64,000 nucleotides of DNA from Caulobacterales bacterium (GTDB taxonomy: Bacteria; Pseudomonadota; Alphaproteobacteria; Caulobacterales; Caulobacteraceae): contig JAEKKJ010000027.1 in assembly GCA_019510435.1 (NCBI GenBank), positions 24,685 to 88,684 of the forward strand, written 5' to 3'. Below, in pieces: positions 40,273 to 49,020 of this stretch. Under the pieces are notes generated by a model. That model made no database searches, was not told the DNA's origin, and worked only from the letters and a program-made list of their open reading frames with translations. A program made the translations under genes and the position numbers. Position 1 is the first letter of the stretch. Every line of letters starts with the position of its first letter.

Positions 40273-41715
40273 GTGGTCGCCAATTCCAGGGAGCTCGACG
40301 CCGCCGTCGCCGCGACCCGTTTCGGCCTGGGCGCCAAGGCCGGCGAGATCGCGACGGCCGCCGCCGACCCCCGCGGCTGGCTCAAGGCCCAGATCCGGCC
40401 CGAGGGCGCCGAGACCTTCGACATGGGCGGCGACACGGGCGCCACGCGCCTGGCCGCCTTCCGCGAGTACCGCAAGCAACGCCAGGCGGCGAAGCAGGGC
40501 GGCGACGGACCGGGCAAGGCCGCTGGCGACGAGGACGACGCCGTGAAGATGGCCCGGCAGTTCATCCGCAAGGAGGCTGCGGGCGACGTGGCCGGGCGGC
40601 TGCAGCTGGCGGTGGGCACCGATGCGCCGTTCCGCGAGCGCTGGGCCCTGTTCTGGGCCAACCACTTCACCGTCTCGGCCACCAAGGTCCAGGTGGCGAC
40701 CCTGGTGGGCCCTTATGAGAACGAGGCGATCCGCCCGCATGTCTTCGGCCGCTTCGGCGACCTGCTGGCCGCGGCCGAGACCCATCCGGCCATGCTGCTC
40801 TACCTGGACCAGGCCCAGTCGATCGGCCCGCACAGCCGCGCGGCGGAGTTCCTGGCGGCGGGCGGTCGCCGCCCCGGCTTCGGCGGCGGCAAGCGCGCCG
40901 GTGGTCTCAACGAGAACCTGGCCCGCGAGATCCTGGAGCTGCACACCGTCGGCGTGGACGGCGGCTACACGCAAGCCGACGTCACCGAGTTCGCGCGCGC
41001 CCTCACCGGCCTCGGGATCGGCGGGCCGCGCGACATGGCCTTCGAGGACAAGGTGGTGTTCCGCGAGCCGGCGCACGAGCCGGGTCCGCGCACGGTGATG
41101 GGTGTGAAATATCCGGATGGCTCGGCGCGGGCCCAGGCCGGCGCGGTGCTCGGCGACCTGGCCGCCAAGCCACAGACCGCGAAGTTCGTCTGCACGAAGA
41201 TCGCCCGCCACTTCGTGGCCGATGATCCGCCGCCCGCCCTGGTGGCGCGCCTGCAGAAGACCTGGATGGCCACCGGCGGCGACCTCGGCCGGGTGGCGGC
41301 GACCCTGATCGACTCCCCCGAGCCCTGGTCCGCCCCGCCGACCAAGTTCAAGACGCCCTACGAGTTCGTGGTCTCCAGCTACCGGGCCGTGGGCTTTGCG
41401 CCGGCGCAGGCGGGACCGCAGGTGAACGGGGTGCTCAACGGCCTGGGCCAGCGTCCGTTCGGCGCGCCGTCGCCCAAGGGCTGGCCCGACGAGGCCGCGC
41501 CCTGGGCCGCCTCCGACGCCATCGTCAAGCGCATGGCCTTCGCCCAGAGCCTGGGCGGTCGCATGGGCCCCAATGTCCAGGACCCGATGGCCCTGGCCGA
41601 CGCCACCCTGGGCGCGCGCCTGACCCCCGCCGCCGCCACGGCCATCCGCCGCGCCGAGTCGCGCGCCGAGGCTGTCGCCCTCCTCGTGATGACGCCGGAG
41701 TTCCAGCGCCGATGA
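40273..41715 (+). CDS. DUF1800 domain protein
   Basis: A 480-residue protein of the DUF1800 family: LDAAVAATRFGLGAKAGEI at the N-terminus, FWANHFTVSATK, ENLAREILELHTVGVDGGYTQADVTEFARALTG (in motif blocks), and KTPYEFVVSSYRAVG toward the end. It starts at a GTG (40273) with AAGGAG upstream and has no clear signal peptide. The stop overlaps the DUF1501 start as ATGA. DUF1800-DUF1501 pairs are widespread and uncharacterised; they are often predicted to be exported together. Confidence 0.92.
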   Translation: MVANSRELDAAVAATRFGLGAKAGEIATAAADPRGWLKAQIRPEGAETFDMGGDTGATRLAAFREYRKQRQAAKQGGDGPGKAAGDEDDAVKMARQFIRKEAAGDVAGRLQLAVGTDAPFRERWALFWANHFTVSATKVQVATLVGPYENEAIRPHVFGRFGDLLAAAETHPAMLLYLDQAQSIGPHSRAAEFLAAGGRRPGFGGGKRAGGLNENLAREILELHTVGVDGGYTQADVTEFARALTGLGIGGPRDMAFEDKVVFREPAHEPGPRTVMGVKYPDGSARAQAGAVLGDLAAKPQTAKFVCTKIARHFVADDPPPALVARLQKTWMATGGDLGRVAATLIDSPEPWSAPPTKFKTPYEFVVSSYRAVGFAPAQAGPQVNGVLNGLGQRPFGAPSPKGWPDEAAPWAASDAIVKRMAFAQSLGGRMGPNVQDPMALADATLGARLTPAAATAIRRAESRAEAVALLVMTPEFQRR

Positions 41716-42908
41716 CCGCCCCCCTCCTCACCCGCCGGGCCTTTGGCCTCGCCGGCCTGTCGCTGGCGCTGCTGGCCCGCGTGGCCGACGCCGCCATTCC
41801 CGCGGGCCGCAAGTTCGTGGTCATCGTCTGCCGCGGCGGCATGGATGGCCTCTCCGTCGCCGCGCCGGTGGGCGACAGCGACTACGCCGCCTTGCGCGGC
41901 GGGCTGGCCCTCGGCGACGAGGCGCTGAAGCTCGACGCCACGTTCGCCCTGAACCCCGCCCTGCCCAGCATCTACGCCCTCGCCAAGGCCGGCGAGGCCC
42001 GCATCGCGCCAGCCGTGGCCACCCCCGACCGCGCCCGCTCGCACTTCGAGGCGCAGGACGTGCTGGAGACCGGCGCGCCTGGCGTCTACGCCACCACCAG
42101 CGGCTGGCTGAACCGCGCGGTCGGCGTCATGTCGGCGGCCGGCAAGGTGGAGGCGATCTCGGTGGGGCCAACCGCCCCGCTGATCCTGCGCGGCCCCACG
42201 CCGGCCGGCTCGTGGTCGCCGGGACGCACGGTGGACGCCGCCGCGCGCCTGCCGACCCTGCTGCAGGACCTTTACAAGGACGACCCGCTGCTGGGCCCAG
42301 CCCTCGCCCGCGGCCTCGCCACCGAGACCCTGGCGCGCGACTCCGGCGCCGACCAAGGCGCCATGATGGCGGCTGGAATGAAGCCTGCGGGCGCCGGCCA
42401 GGGCCGCGACACGGCGCGGGCCATGGGCGTCTCGCTGGCCGACTTCCTGAAGGCGCCGGGCGGGCCGCAGATCGCCGCGGTGTCCCTGGACGGCTTCGAC
42501 ACCCACGCCAACCAGGCGGGCGTCCTGGCTCAGCGGCTGGGCGGGCTCGACGCCCTGGTGGATGGCCTGCACACGGGCCTGGGGCCGGCCTGGAAGGACA
42601 CCCTCGTCCTGGCGGTCACCGAGTTCGGCCGCACGGCGCGCGCCAACGGCACCGGCGGCACCGACCACGGCACGGGCTCCACCGCGCTCCTGATGGGCGG
42701 GGCGCTGAAGCCCGGCGGCATCGTCGGCGACTGGCCCACCCTGAAGCGCCAGGCCCTGTTCGAGGACCGCGACGTCTATCCGGCCCTGGATATGCGCAGC
42801 CTGTCCAAGGGGTTGCTCGCCGACCACCTTGGCGTCGACCGCCGGGCGCTGGACACGACGGTGTTCCCGGACAGCGCGGGCGTGAAGCCGCTGCTGGGGC
42901 TGGCTTGA
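41712..42908 (+). CDS. DUF1501 domain protein with twin-arginine signal
   Basis: A 398-residue protein. The N-terminus TRRAFGLAGLSLALLARVADA is a twin-arginine-type signal (TRRAF), implying export in folded form. The DUF1501 core has VVIVCRGGMDGLSVAAP, GDSDYAALRGGLAL, ARSHFEAQDVLETG, VSLDGFDTHANQ and TEFGRTARANGTGGTDHGTGS. The last block with the Asp/His pattern suggests an alkaline-phosphatase-like or sulfatase-like fold. It overlaps the DUF1800 gene by four bases (ATGA). The activity is unknown. Confidence 0.92.
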   Translation: MTAPLLTRRAFGLAGLSLALLARVADAAIPAGRKFVVIVCRGGMDGLSVAAPVGDSDYAALRGGLALGDEALKLDATFALNPALPSIYALAKAGEARIAPAVATPDRARSHFEAQDVLETGAPGVYATTSGWLNRAVGVMSAAGKVEAISVGPTAPLILRGPTPAGSWSPGRTVDAAARLPTLLQDLYKDDPLLGPALARGLATETLARDSGADQGAMMAAGMKPAGAGQGRDTARAMGVSLADFLKAPGGPQIAAVSLDGFDTHANQAGVLAQRLGGLDALVDGLHTGLGPAWKDTLVLAVTEFGRTARANGTGGTDHGTGSTALLMGGALKPGGIVGDWPTLKRQALFEDRDVYPALDMRSLSKGLLADHLGVDRRALDTTVFPDSAGVKPLLGLA

Positions 42909-42952
42909 GCTGGGCCGCCAATTGCTCCCCCTGAGGGGGAGGACCTATCCGC

Positions 42953-44449
42953 TCACACGGGCACGGCGTCGAAGGCGATGGTCATGCGGCGCTCGTCGGT
43001 CGTGAACGGGACGGTGCCGTGCCACATGTACGACGGGAACAGCACCAGCCGGCCGGGCTTGGGCCGCACGAAGTGTTCCGCCGGCAGGGCGGGCTCCGTC
43101 TTGAAGGGCGGCTGGCCGAAGCGGATCCAGCCCTGCCGGTCGGGGCTGTCCAGCGCCGCCTCCGGCGTCTGCACGTAGAAGGCCGACGACAGCCAGCCCT
43201 CGGGGTGGAAGTGGTCCTTGTGGAAGCCGCCCGGGCGCAGGCGCACCGACCAGGCGCCCTCGATCCGGTAGTCGCCGGTGGTCCGCGCGCGGACCGGGTC
43301 GCGGCCCTCGCCCATCCCGGCGATGTGCTGGCGGATCGGCTTGTCGAGGGCGCGGAAGAAGGCCTGGATCACCGGGTCGTCCGAGCCGGTCAGGCGATAG
43401 GTGGTCTGGCTGCCGTGGCGCAGCGACTGGGCGGCAGGGTGCTCGCTGAACACGTGGATGCGGTCGAGGGCGGCGGTCAGGTCGGCGAGGTAGGCGGGCA
43501 GGTCCGGCCAGCCCTCCGGCGCCTCCAGGTCGTAGGCGCGAACCATGGCCTCGTAGTCGTAGAGCTCGCCGTACAGCGGATCGCCCACGGCGCGGGCCGC
43601 GGTGGCGGCCCAGCCCCACAGCGACTGGTCGTCGGGCGCCAGGCGCAGGCCCTCCCGCGCCTTGGCCAGGGCCAGCTCCGGCCGGCCCAGGGCCAGGTAG
43701 ACGATGGCCAGCTGGTTCATCACGCCCGGGCCGTCCGGGAAGACCCGCTCGGCCGCCAGGGCCAGCTGCTCGGCGTCGGCCAGCCGGTCGCGCTCGACGC
43801 AGGACTGCGCCGCGGCCAGCAGGATCGCCGGATCGTCCGGCAGCCGCTGCGCCGCCAGGGCCAGCAGGTTCGCGCCGGCCTCGGCCTGGCCGGCGGCCTC
43901 GTAAAGCTTGGCCTTCGACAGCAGCAGCGGCGTGGGCGGGCCCCCGGCATGGGCGGCGCGGTCCAGCACCGCCTGCGCGGCGGCCAGATCGCCGTGCGCC
44001 ATCCAGACCAGGTCGGCGTACTCGGCGGCCGTCTCCACCCGCGCCGGCGCCCGGCGAAGGGTCTCCTGGTAGGCCTGCTCGGCGCCGGCGACGTCGCCCG
44101 CCGCCAGCCGCGCCCGAGCCATGACGCCCCAGCTCAGGGCGCCGTCCAGGCCCAGCGCCATGCCCCGCTCCATTGCCTCCGTGGCCTCGCGCCCGCGGCC
44201 CAGGTCGCCCAGGGTGGCGGCAAGGTTGTGCCAGGCGACGCCGCTCTGCGGGAAGCGGGCGATGGCCTGGCGGTCGAAGGCCAGGGCCTCTTCGCGGCGC
44301 CCGAAACCCTTCAGCACCGCGCAATGCACCGCCAGGGCCCGATGCGGAGCGTCCGGCGCTTCCGCCAGGGGCGTGGTGATCGCCAGGGCCTCGTCCAGCT
44401 GCCCGGCCTCCATCAGCGCCGTGGCCCGGTCCAGGGCGGCCCCGCTCAT
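42953..44449 (-). CDS. TPR protein with C-terminal 2-oxoglutarate/Fe(II) oxygenase domain
   Basis: A 498-residue protein. Residues 1-270 are TPR-type helical repeats (ALAFDRQAIARFPQSGVAWHNLAATLGDLGRG, split; LGRPELALAKAREGLRLAP). Residues 390-498 match the putative 2OG-Fe(II) oxygenase family: WSVRLRPGGFHKDHFHPEGWLSSAFYV (His/Asp/His ligands) and LVLFPSYMWHGTVPF with ERRMTIAFD. TPR-oxygenase fusions usually modify proteins or peptides. It is the last gene of the crcB-rluC operon, with an ATGA overlap. The substrate is unknown. Confidence 0.88.
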   Translation of the reverse strand: MSGAALDRATALMEAGQLDEALAITTPLAEAPDAPHRALAVHCAVLKGFGRREEALAFDRQAIARFPQSGVAWHNLAATLGDLGRGREATEAMERGMALGLDGALSWGVMARARLAAGDVAGAEQAYQETLRRAPARVETAAEYADLVWMAHGDLAAAQAVLDRAAHAGGPPTPLLLSKAKLYEAAGQAEAGANLLALAAQRLPDDPAILLAAAQSCVERDRLADAEQLALAAERVFPDGPGVMNQLAIVYLALGRPELALAKAREGLRLAPDDQSLWGWAATAARAVGDPLYGELYDYEAMVRAYDLEAPEGWPDLPAYLADLTAALDRIHVFSEHPAAQSLRHGSQTTYRLTGSDDPVIQAFFRALDKPIRQHIAGMGEGRDPVRARTTGDYRIEGAWSVRLRPGGFHKDHFHPEGWLSSAFYVQTPEAALDSPDRQGWIRFGQPPFKTEPALPAEHFVRPKPGRLVLFPSYMWHGTVPFTTDERRMTIAFDAVPV

Positions 44450-45423
44450 CGCCGCCTCTTGAACGGCTCCGGGTCGGCCTCGTGCTCGTCGAAGCCGAAG
44501 CGCTCGAACCCGGCCTTCAGCTCGGGGCTGATCGGCGCCTCCAGCATCAGCGTGCCCCGCGAGGGATGCGGCAGGACCAGGCGGCGCGCATGCAGCTGCA
44601 GCTTCAGGCCCTCCGACAGCGCCACCGAGGCCTCGGTATTGTATTTCGGGTCGCCCAGGATCGGGTGGCCCATGGCCAGCATGTGCGCGCGCAGCTGGTG
44701 GGTGCGCCCGGTGTGCGGCCAGAGCGCCATCCAGGCCGCGCGCGGGCCTGCCCGGGCGATGGTCACGAACTCGGTCTCGGCGGTTTCGGCGTTGGGGTCC
44801 TTGGGGTCGGTGGGGACCATCATCTCGCGGTCGCCGACGCCCTTCTTGGCCAGCGGCAGGTCCAGCACGCCCTCGCCGGGCTTGGGGAAGCCGAAGACGA
44901 TGGCCCAGTAGATCTTCTGCGCCCGGCGCTTGGCGAACGCCCCGGCCAGCTTGGCCGCCGCGCCGGGGCTCTTGCCCAGCACGAGCACCCCGGAGGTGTC
45001 GCGGTCCAGGCGATGGACCAGGCGCGGCCGCTCCAGCCCCTCGCCCCAGGCCGACAGCAGCCGGTCCACGTGCTTGGAGGTCTTGGTGCCGCCCTGCACC
45101 GCCAGGCCGGAGGGCTTGTTGAGGGCAAGGACGTCCTCGTCCTCGTAGATCACGAGGCTCTTGGCGAAGGCGGCCTCGCGCGGATCGATCTCGCCCTTTT
45201 CGCGCGGCGGCGGCGCGTCGGGCAGGGGCGGCACGCGCACCTGGCTACCGGCGGTGAGCCGCGTGTCCGGCTTGGCGCGCGCACCATCGACGCGGATCTG
45301 GCCGGAGCGGGTCAGCTTCAGGATCTGGATGTGGTTCAGGTGGGGCCAGCGGCGCTTGAACCAGCGGTCCAGGCGCACACCCTCCTCGCCCTTGTCCACA
45401 TAGAGGGTGCGGACCTCCCTCAC
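44446..45423 (-). CDS. RluA-family 23S rRNA pseudouridine synthase, RluC type
   Basis: A 325-residue enzyme. An N-terminal S4-like domain (residues 5-65, VRLDRWFKRRWPHLNHIQI) precedes the catalytic domain with HRLDRDTSGVLVLGKS, whose Asp is the nucleophile, and KIYWAIVFG, HTGRTHQLRAHMLAMGHPILGDPKYN. The S4 domain and motif II variant are typical of RluC/RluD enzymes, which modify helix 39 or 69 of 23S rRNA. The start is the GTG at 45423, forming GTGA with the crcB stop; its own stop overlaps the TPR-oxygenase gene (ATGA). Confidence 0.9.
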   Translation of the reverse strand: MREVRTLYVDKGEEGVRLDRWFKRRWPHLNHIQILKLTRSGQIRVDGARAKPDTRLTAGSQVRVPPLPDAPPPREKGEIDPREAAFAKSLVIYEDEDVLALNKPSGLAVQGGTKTSKHVDRLLSAWGEGLERPRLVHRLDRDTSGVLVLGKSPGAAAKLAGAFAKRRAQKIYWAIVFGFPKPGEGVLDLPLAKKGVGDREMMVPTDPKDPNAETAETEFVTIARAGPRAAWMALWPHTGRTHQLRAHMLAMGHPILGDPKYNTEASVALSEGLKLQLHARRLVLPHPSRGTLMLEAPISPELKAGFERFGFDEHEADPEPFKRRR

Positions 45424-45806
45424 GCGGCCACCAGCTTGCGCACCAGCACCAGCCCGAGGAACACCGCGGCCAGGGAGGTGAAGACCGAGGTCAGGCCATA
45501 GGCGGCCGCCTGGGTCCAGGCCCGGCGCTCGATCATCACCGCCAGGTCCAGGGAGAACGCCGAGAAGGTGGTGAAGCCGCCCAGCACGCCCACCTGCAGC
45601 AGCAGGCGCAGGCGGTCCTGGCCCGCCGCGCCCCGGAACGCCAGCCAGGCGGCCAGGGCGCCGATGACGAAGCCGCCAAGCGCGTTGACCGCGAAGGTGC
45701 CATAGGGCCAGCCGGGACCAAAGCTGCGCAGTGTGGCCATGCCCACCAGGTAGCGGGCCACGGAGCCCAGGGCGCCTCCGAGGGCGACGAGAAGAAGAGC
45801 CTGCAT
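45420..45806 (-). CDS. crcB: Fluoride efflux channel CrcB/Fluc
   Basis: A 128-residue four-helix protein that exports fluoride as a dual-topology dimer. Family motifs are LGGALGSVARYLVG, GTFAVNALGGFVIG and the central GFTTFSAFSLD. The ATG at 45806 is used; the frame to 45905 crosses the divergent gene region. I found no fluoride riboswitch in the 58 bp upstream. It is the first gene of the coupled crcB-rluC-TPR-oxygenase unit. Confidence 0.94.
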   Translation of the reverse strand: MQALLLVALGGALGSVARYLVGMATLRSFGPGWPYGTFAVNALGGFVIGALAAWLAFRGAAGQDRLRLLLQVGVLGGFTTFSAFSLDLAVMIERRAWTQAAAYGLTSVFTSLAAVFLGLVLVRKLVAA

Positions 45807-45864
45807 CGGGCGTCTTATGCGACAGCAAGGATTCCTTTGCCATCGTCGGCGAAGCTTAGCCGCT

Positions 45865-47124
45865 ATGTCCGCACCCCAGGTCGGCCTTACCGTGACGAAG
45901 ATCACCGCCGCCGACGCGGCCGCGGTGCTCGACCGGCTGGCCGGATCCGACCGCCTCGAGCGTGGCGCGGTCTACATCATCAGCGTCGAGGCGATCCGCG
46001 ACCGGTCCGGCGACCGCTGGCCCAAGAAGCGCGACGACGTCTGGGGCTATCTCAATCGCAAGCTCAACGAGTACCTGTCGTATCAGGACCTGCACCACCG
46101 GATCAGCGACACCGACGTCCTGGTCGCGATGACCACCGAGGACGGCGTCGCCGCCCAGGCGGTGGGGATGAAGGTGCTGGAGGACGTGCTGGAGTTCTTC
46201 CTGGGCGCGGCGGAGCGGATGGACATCCGCATCCGCTCGGTGAGCCGCATCGAGGGCAACGAGCTCTTCTGCGCCGACCTGGACCCCGACACCATCGCCG
46301 CGGCGCGCGACCTGGAGACCACCCAGCCCTACCGCGGCAAGGTCGCCGCCGAGGCCGAGAGCGAGCGCAATCCCGTCGAGTTCGTCGCCGCCAACGGCCA
46401 GCGCCTGCGGGTGGACTTCGCCCTGGAGCACATCGTCAGCCTGCGCCACGGGGTGACGGCGGTGCTGCGGGTCGAGCCGACGGTGACCTTCAACGCCACC
46501 GGCGAGGTGGTCTCGCCGCGCAAGTTCTACAAGCTGGCCGACGAGGACCTGGCGACCATCGACAAGGCGACCCTGGCCTTCGGCGGCCTCTTCCTGCCGC
46601 GCGACGCGCGGGTGCAGCCGCCGGTCATCCTGCCGGTCTCGTTCCGCACCATGGGCCAGCGCAAGGGGCGCAGCGCCCTCACCGTGCTGGAGGGCGTGAC
46701 GCCCGAGCGGATCCGCCAGGGGGCCATGCTGGAGTTCGTGGACATCGACCGCGGCACGCCCAGCGGGCGGCTGGTGGAGGTGGTGGGCCTGGTGGGCAGG
46801 GTGGCGCGCGGGGTCCTGGCGCGGCTGCACGCGGCGCGGGACGCCCTGCATCCGGTGCAGGGCGCGCGCTTCAACGGCCTGACCCTGGATTTCTCCGACT
46901 TCGCCCTCCCCGACACCCGGCTGGAGGACGTGATGCGGCTGATGGCGCGGCAGATGCGCGGCAAGGCGCCGGCGCTGATCGCCCAGGGCCTGCGCAGCTT
47001 CGACCACTTCGAGATGGCCGACGCCGCGGGCTTCACCCATGCCAGCGTGCGCGCGCGGCCGCTTTCGGCCCTGGGCATCGGCCCGGCGTCGGTGATGCTG
47101 CCGGGCTCGGACGGCCTCTACTAG
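45865..47124 (+). CDS. Uncharacterised 419-residue protein
   Basis: Not recognised. Residues 15-115 (GAVYIISVEAIRDRSGDRWPKKRD, ISDTDVLVAMTTEDGVAAQAVGMKVLEDVLEFFLG) have a helix-strand pattern with a D-x-D-V-L-V turn reminiscent of a degenerate GGDEF domain. The C-terminal 230 residues, ending FSDFALPDTRLEDVMRLMARQMRGKAPALIAQGL and FDHFEMADAAGFTHAS, loosely recall the last part of an EAL domain. Neither active-site motif is present, so this is only a possible cyclic-di-GMP-like fold without activity. No signal peptide. It is divergent from crcB; its stop shares the palindrome CTAG with the convergent lipoprotein. Confidence 0.6.
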   Translation: MSAPQVGLTVTKITAADAAAVLDRLAGSDRLERGAVYIISVEAIRDRSGDRWPKKRDDVWGYLNRKLNEYLSYQDLHHRISDTDVLVAMTTEDGVAAQAVGMKVLEDVLEFFLGAAERMDIRIRSVSRIEGNELFCADLDPDTIAAARDLETTQPYRGKVAAEAESERNPVEFVAANGQRLRVDFALEHIVSLRHGVTAVLRVEPTVTFNATGEVVSPRKFYKLADEDLATIDKATLAFGGLFLPRDARVQPPVILPVSFRTMGQRKGRSALTVLEGVTPERIRQGAMLEFVDIDRGTPSGRLVEVVGLVGRVARGVLARLHAARDALHPVQGARFNGLTLDFSDFALPDTRLEDVMRLMARQMRGKAPALIAQGLRSFDHFEMADAAGFTHASVRARPLSALGIGPASVMLPGSDGLY

Positions 47125-47606
47125 ATCCGCTCACCCAGGGTCTTGCGCAGGGCGCGGGCGTCATAGACGTCGTAGCCGCGCGGCCGCTCGCCCTTGCCCA
47201 TGATCACCTCCATGGACACCGACAGCGACGGGCCGCCGCCGAGGTTGAAGCCCTCGCCGACCCCCACGCCAACGGCGCTGTGGCGGCCGAAGGTGGCCCC
47301 GCCGACGCCCAGCGACACCCGCGGGCCGTTGTCGGGCCGGCCCTCCACGGTGCGGTCGGCCACCCGGAACCAGTCGTAACCGTCCGCAATGGCCAGGTCC
47401 GCCGCACGGATCAGGGCGTAGTCCTCCACCTGCTGGCGCGGCGCGCCAGGCCCGCCGTGGAAGGTCACCCGGTAGCGGCCGGGCTCGATGCGGTATTCGG
47501 AATAGCCGACGCCCTGAGGTCCCGCCGCCGGCTGGTAGCGCGTGGGCTCGGTCGCGCAAGCGGCGAGGGAGAGGGCCGCGGCAGCGGCGAGGATCAGGCG
47601 CTTCAT
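47121..47606 (-). CDS. CC0125/CC1285-family lipoprotein
   Basis: A 161-residue lipoprotein, signal with lipobox LAAC, then TEPTRYQPA. The body has GYSEYRIEPGRYRVTFHGGPGAPRQQVEDYALIRAADLAI (in blocks), DWFRVADRTVEG and a Gly-rich VGVGVGEGFNLGGGPS. This pattern defines the CC0125/CC1285 group named from Caulobacter. The ATG at 47606 gives the signal; the longer frame to 47774 is rejected. The function is unknown. The stop overlaps the convergent upstream gene within CTAG (47121-47124). Confidence 0.88.
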   Translation of the reverse strand: MKRLILAAAAALSLAACATEPTRYQPAAGPQGVGYSEYRIEPGRYRVTFHGGPGAPRQQVEDYALIRAADLAIADGYDWFRVADRTVEGRPDNGPRVSLGVGGATFGRHSAVGVGVGEGFNLGGGPSLSVSMEVIMGKGERPRGYDVYDARALRKTLGERI

Positions 47607-47695
47607 CGAGGTTGGTCCAAAACCAAAAGTCATGTCCCGTCCGTAGCTTGTAACCCGAAACGGCGCCGGCGGCGTGACCGTTCCGCACGCCTCGA

Positions 47696-48604
47696 TCAGG
47701 CGCCGGCCGCCGCGGAAATCAGCTGCTCGCGCATCCACCGGTGGCCGGGGTCCAGGTGAGTCCGTGCATGCCACGCCGCGACCATGGTGAAGCCGGGCGT
47801 CGCCACGGGCAGCTCACAAGCCAAAAGGTCCGGCGCGACGTGGACCAGGCGCTCCGGCACGGCCGCGACCAGGTCGGACGCCCGCAGCAGGTCCATCAGG
47901 CCGAGGAAGCTCGGGACCGACGCCGCCACCCGGCGCGAAAGGCCCATGGCCGCCAGCGCCTCATCGACCGGCCCGCGGTAGCCGCCGCCATCGGGCGAGA
48001 CCAGGGCGTGCTCCAGGCCGAGGAAGGCCTCGATGGTCAGAGGCTTCCTGGATGCTGACGGGTGATCGGCCCGCATCGCCAGCACGTAGCGGTCGTCCAG
48101 GAGCCGGCGCGCGTGCAGATGCGGCGGCGCCAGGGTGGTCGGCAGGATCGCCAAGTCGGCCTGGCCCTGCTCGAACAGGGCGGCCACCCGGGCCGGCTCC
48201 AGCGGCCGCACAGCCACGCTCAAGCCGGGGGCCGCGCGGCGCAACTGGGCCACGAACGGCGTCACGGTCAGCCGTTGTGCATAGTCGCTGGCCACGATCG
48301 AGAGCCGGCCGACGGCGGTCTTCGGATCGAACACCGGCTGGCGGACCAGGGCCTCGGCGTCGGCCAGCACACGCTTGAGCGGTTCGGCCAAGTCCGCCGC
48401 CCGCGGCGTCGGCAGCAGGCCGCGTTGGGTGCGGACGAACAGCGGGTCGTCGAAGGCGGCGCGCAGCCGCGCCAGGGTCCCGCTGACGGCCGGCTGGGTC
48501 AGGCGCAGCCGCAGGGCGGCGCGGGTCACGCTGCGCTCGTCGAGCAGGGCGTCGAGGGCGCGCAACAGGTTCAGGTCGAGGTTTCTGATATCCGCCATGT
48601 CCAT
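47696..48604 (-). CDS. LysR-type transcriptional regulator
   Basis: A 302-residue regulator. The winged helix is at residues 8-66 (LNLLRALDALLDERSVTRAALRLRLTQPAVSGTLARLRAAFDDPLFVR in blocks), and a periplasmic-binding-protein-like effector domain spans 95-295. It is divergent from the NIPSNAP gene with 80 bp between the starts, which is the usual arrangement for a LysR regulator and its target. The inducer is not predictable. Confidence 0.94.
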   Translation of the reverse strand: MDMADIRNLDLNLLRALDALLDERSVTRAALRLRLTQPAVSGTLARLRAAFDDPLFVRTQRGLLPTPRAADLAEPLKRVLADAEALVRQPVFDPKTAVGRLSIVASDYAQRLTVTPFVAQLRRAAPGLSVAVRPLEPARVAALFEQGQADLAILPTTLAPPHLHARRLLDDRYVLAMRADHPSASRKPLTIEAFLGLEHALVSPDGGGYRGPVDEALAAMGLSRRVAASVPSFLGLMDLLRASDLVAAVPERLVHVAPDLLACELPVATPGFTMVAAWHARTHLDPGHRWMREQLISAAAGA

Positions 48605-48684
48605 GACTGCAATCTGAAATCCGAATTGGCCTTATATCTGTACCTGCGCGATCCGTCCGGGCGGCAACCGGTCGGAGCAAGCCC

Positions 48685-49017
48685 ATGATCACCTGCGTCG
48701 TCAGCTACGTCGTCGATCCCACCCAACTCGCGGCCTTCGAGCGATTCGGGCGCCGCTGGATGGTTCTGGTGGCCAAGCACGGCGGGGTCCACCACGGCTA
48801 CTTCCTGCCGTCGGAGGGCGCGAACGACCGCGCCCTGGCCCTGTTCAGCTTCGAAAGCCTGGCCGCCTACGAGCGGTACCGCGCGCGGTTCGGCGTCGAT
48901 CCTGAGTTTGCGGCCGCCGACCGGATCCGCGACGAGAGCGGCTGCGTGGTGCGCTACGAGCGGACGTTCATGCGCCCGGTCCTGCCCACCGACCTGACGG
49001 ACGAAGACCAGGCCTGA
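48685..49017 (+). CDS. NIPSNAP family protein
   Basis: A 110-residue ferredoxin-like-fold protein: ITCVVSYVVDPTQLAAFERFGRRW, GGVHHGYFLPSEG, LALFSFESLAAYERYRARF, and VRYERTFMRP. NIPSNAP proteins are dimeric alpha/beta barrels of unclear function. The divergent LysR gene probably controls it. The next gene is convergent, 3 bp from the stop. Confidence 0.9.
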   Translation: MITCVVSYVVDPTQLAAFERFGRRWMVLVAKHGGVHHGYFLPSEGANDRALALFSFESLAAYERYRARFGVDPEFAAADRIRDESGCVVRYERTFMRPVLPTDLTDEDQA

Positions 49018-49020
49018 GGG

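Noticed and set aside
45807..45864. Fluoride riboswitch ahead of crcB
   Set aside because: The 58-bp region lacks the conserved GG-x-GATGG and downstream pairing pattern. A GATGG occurs but not in the required context.
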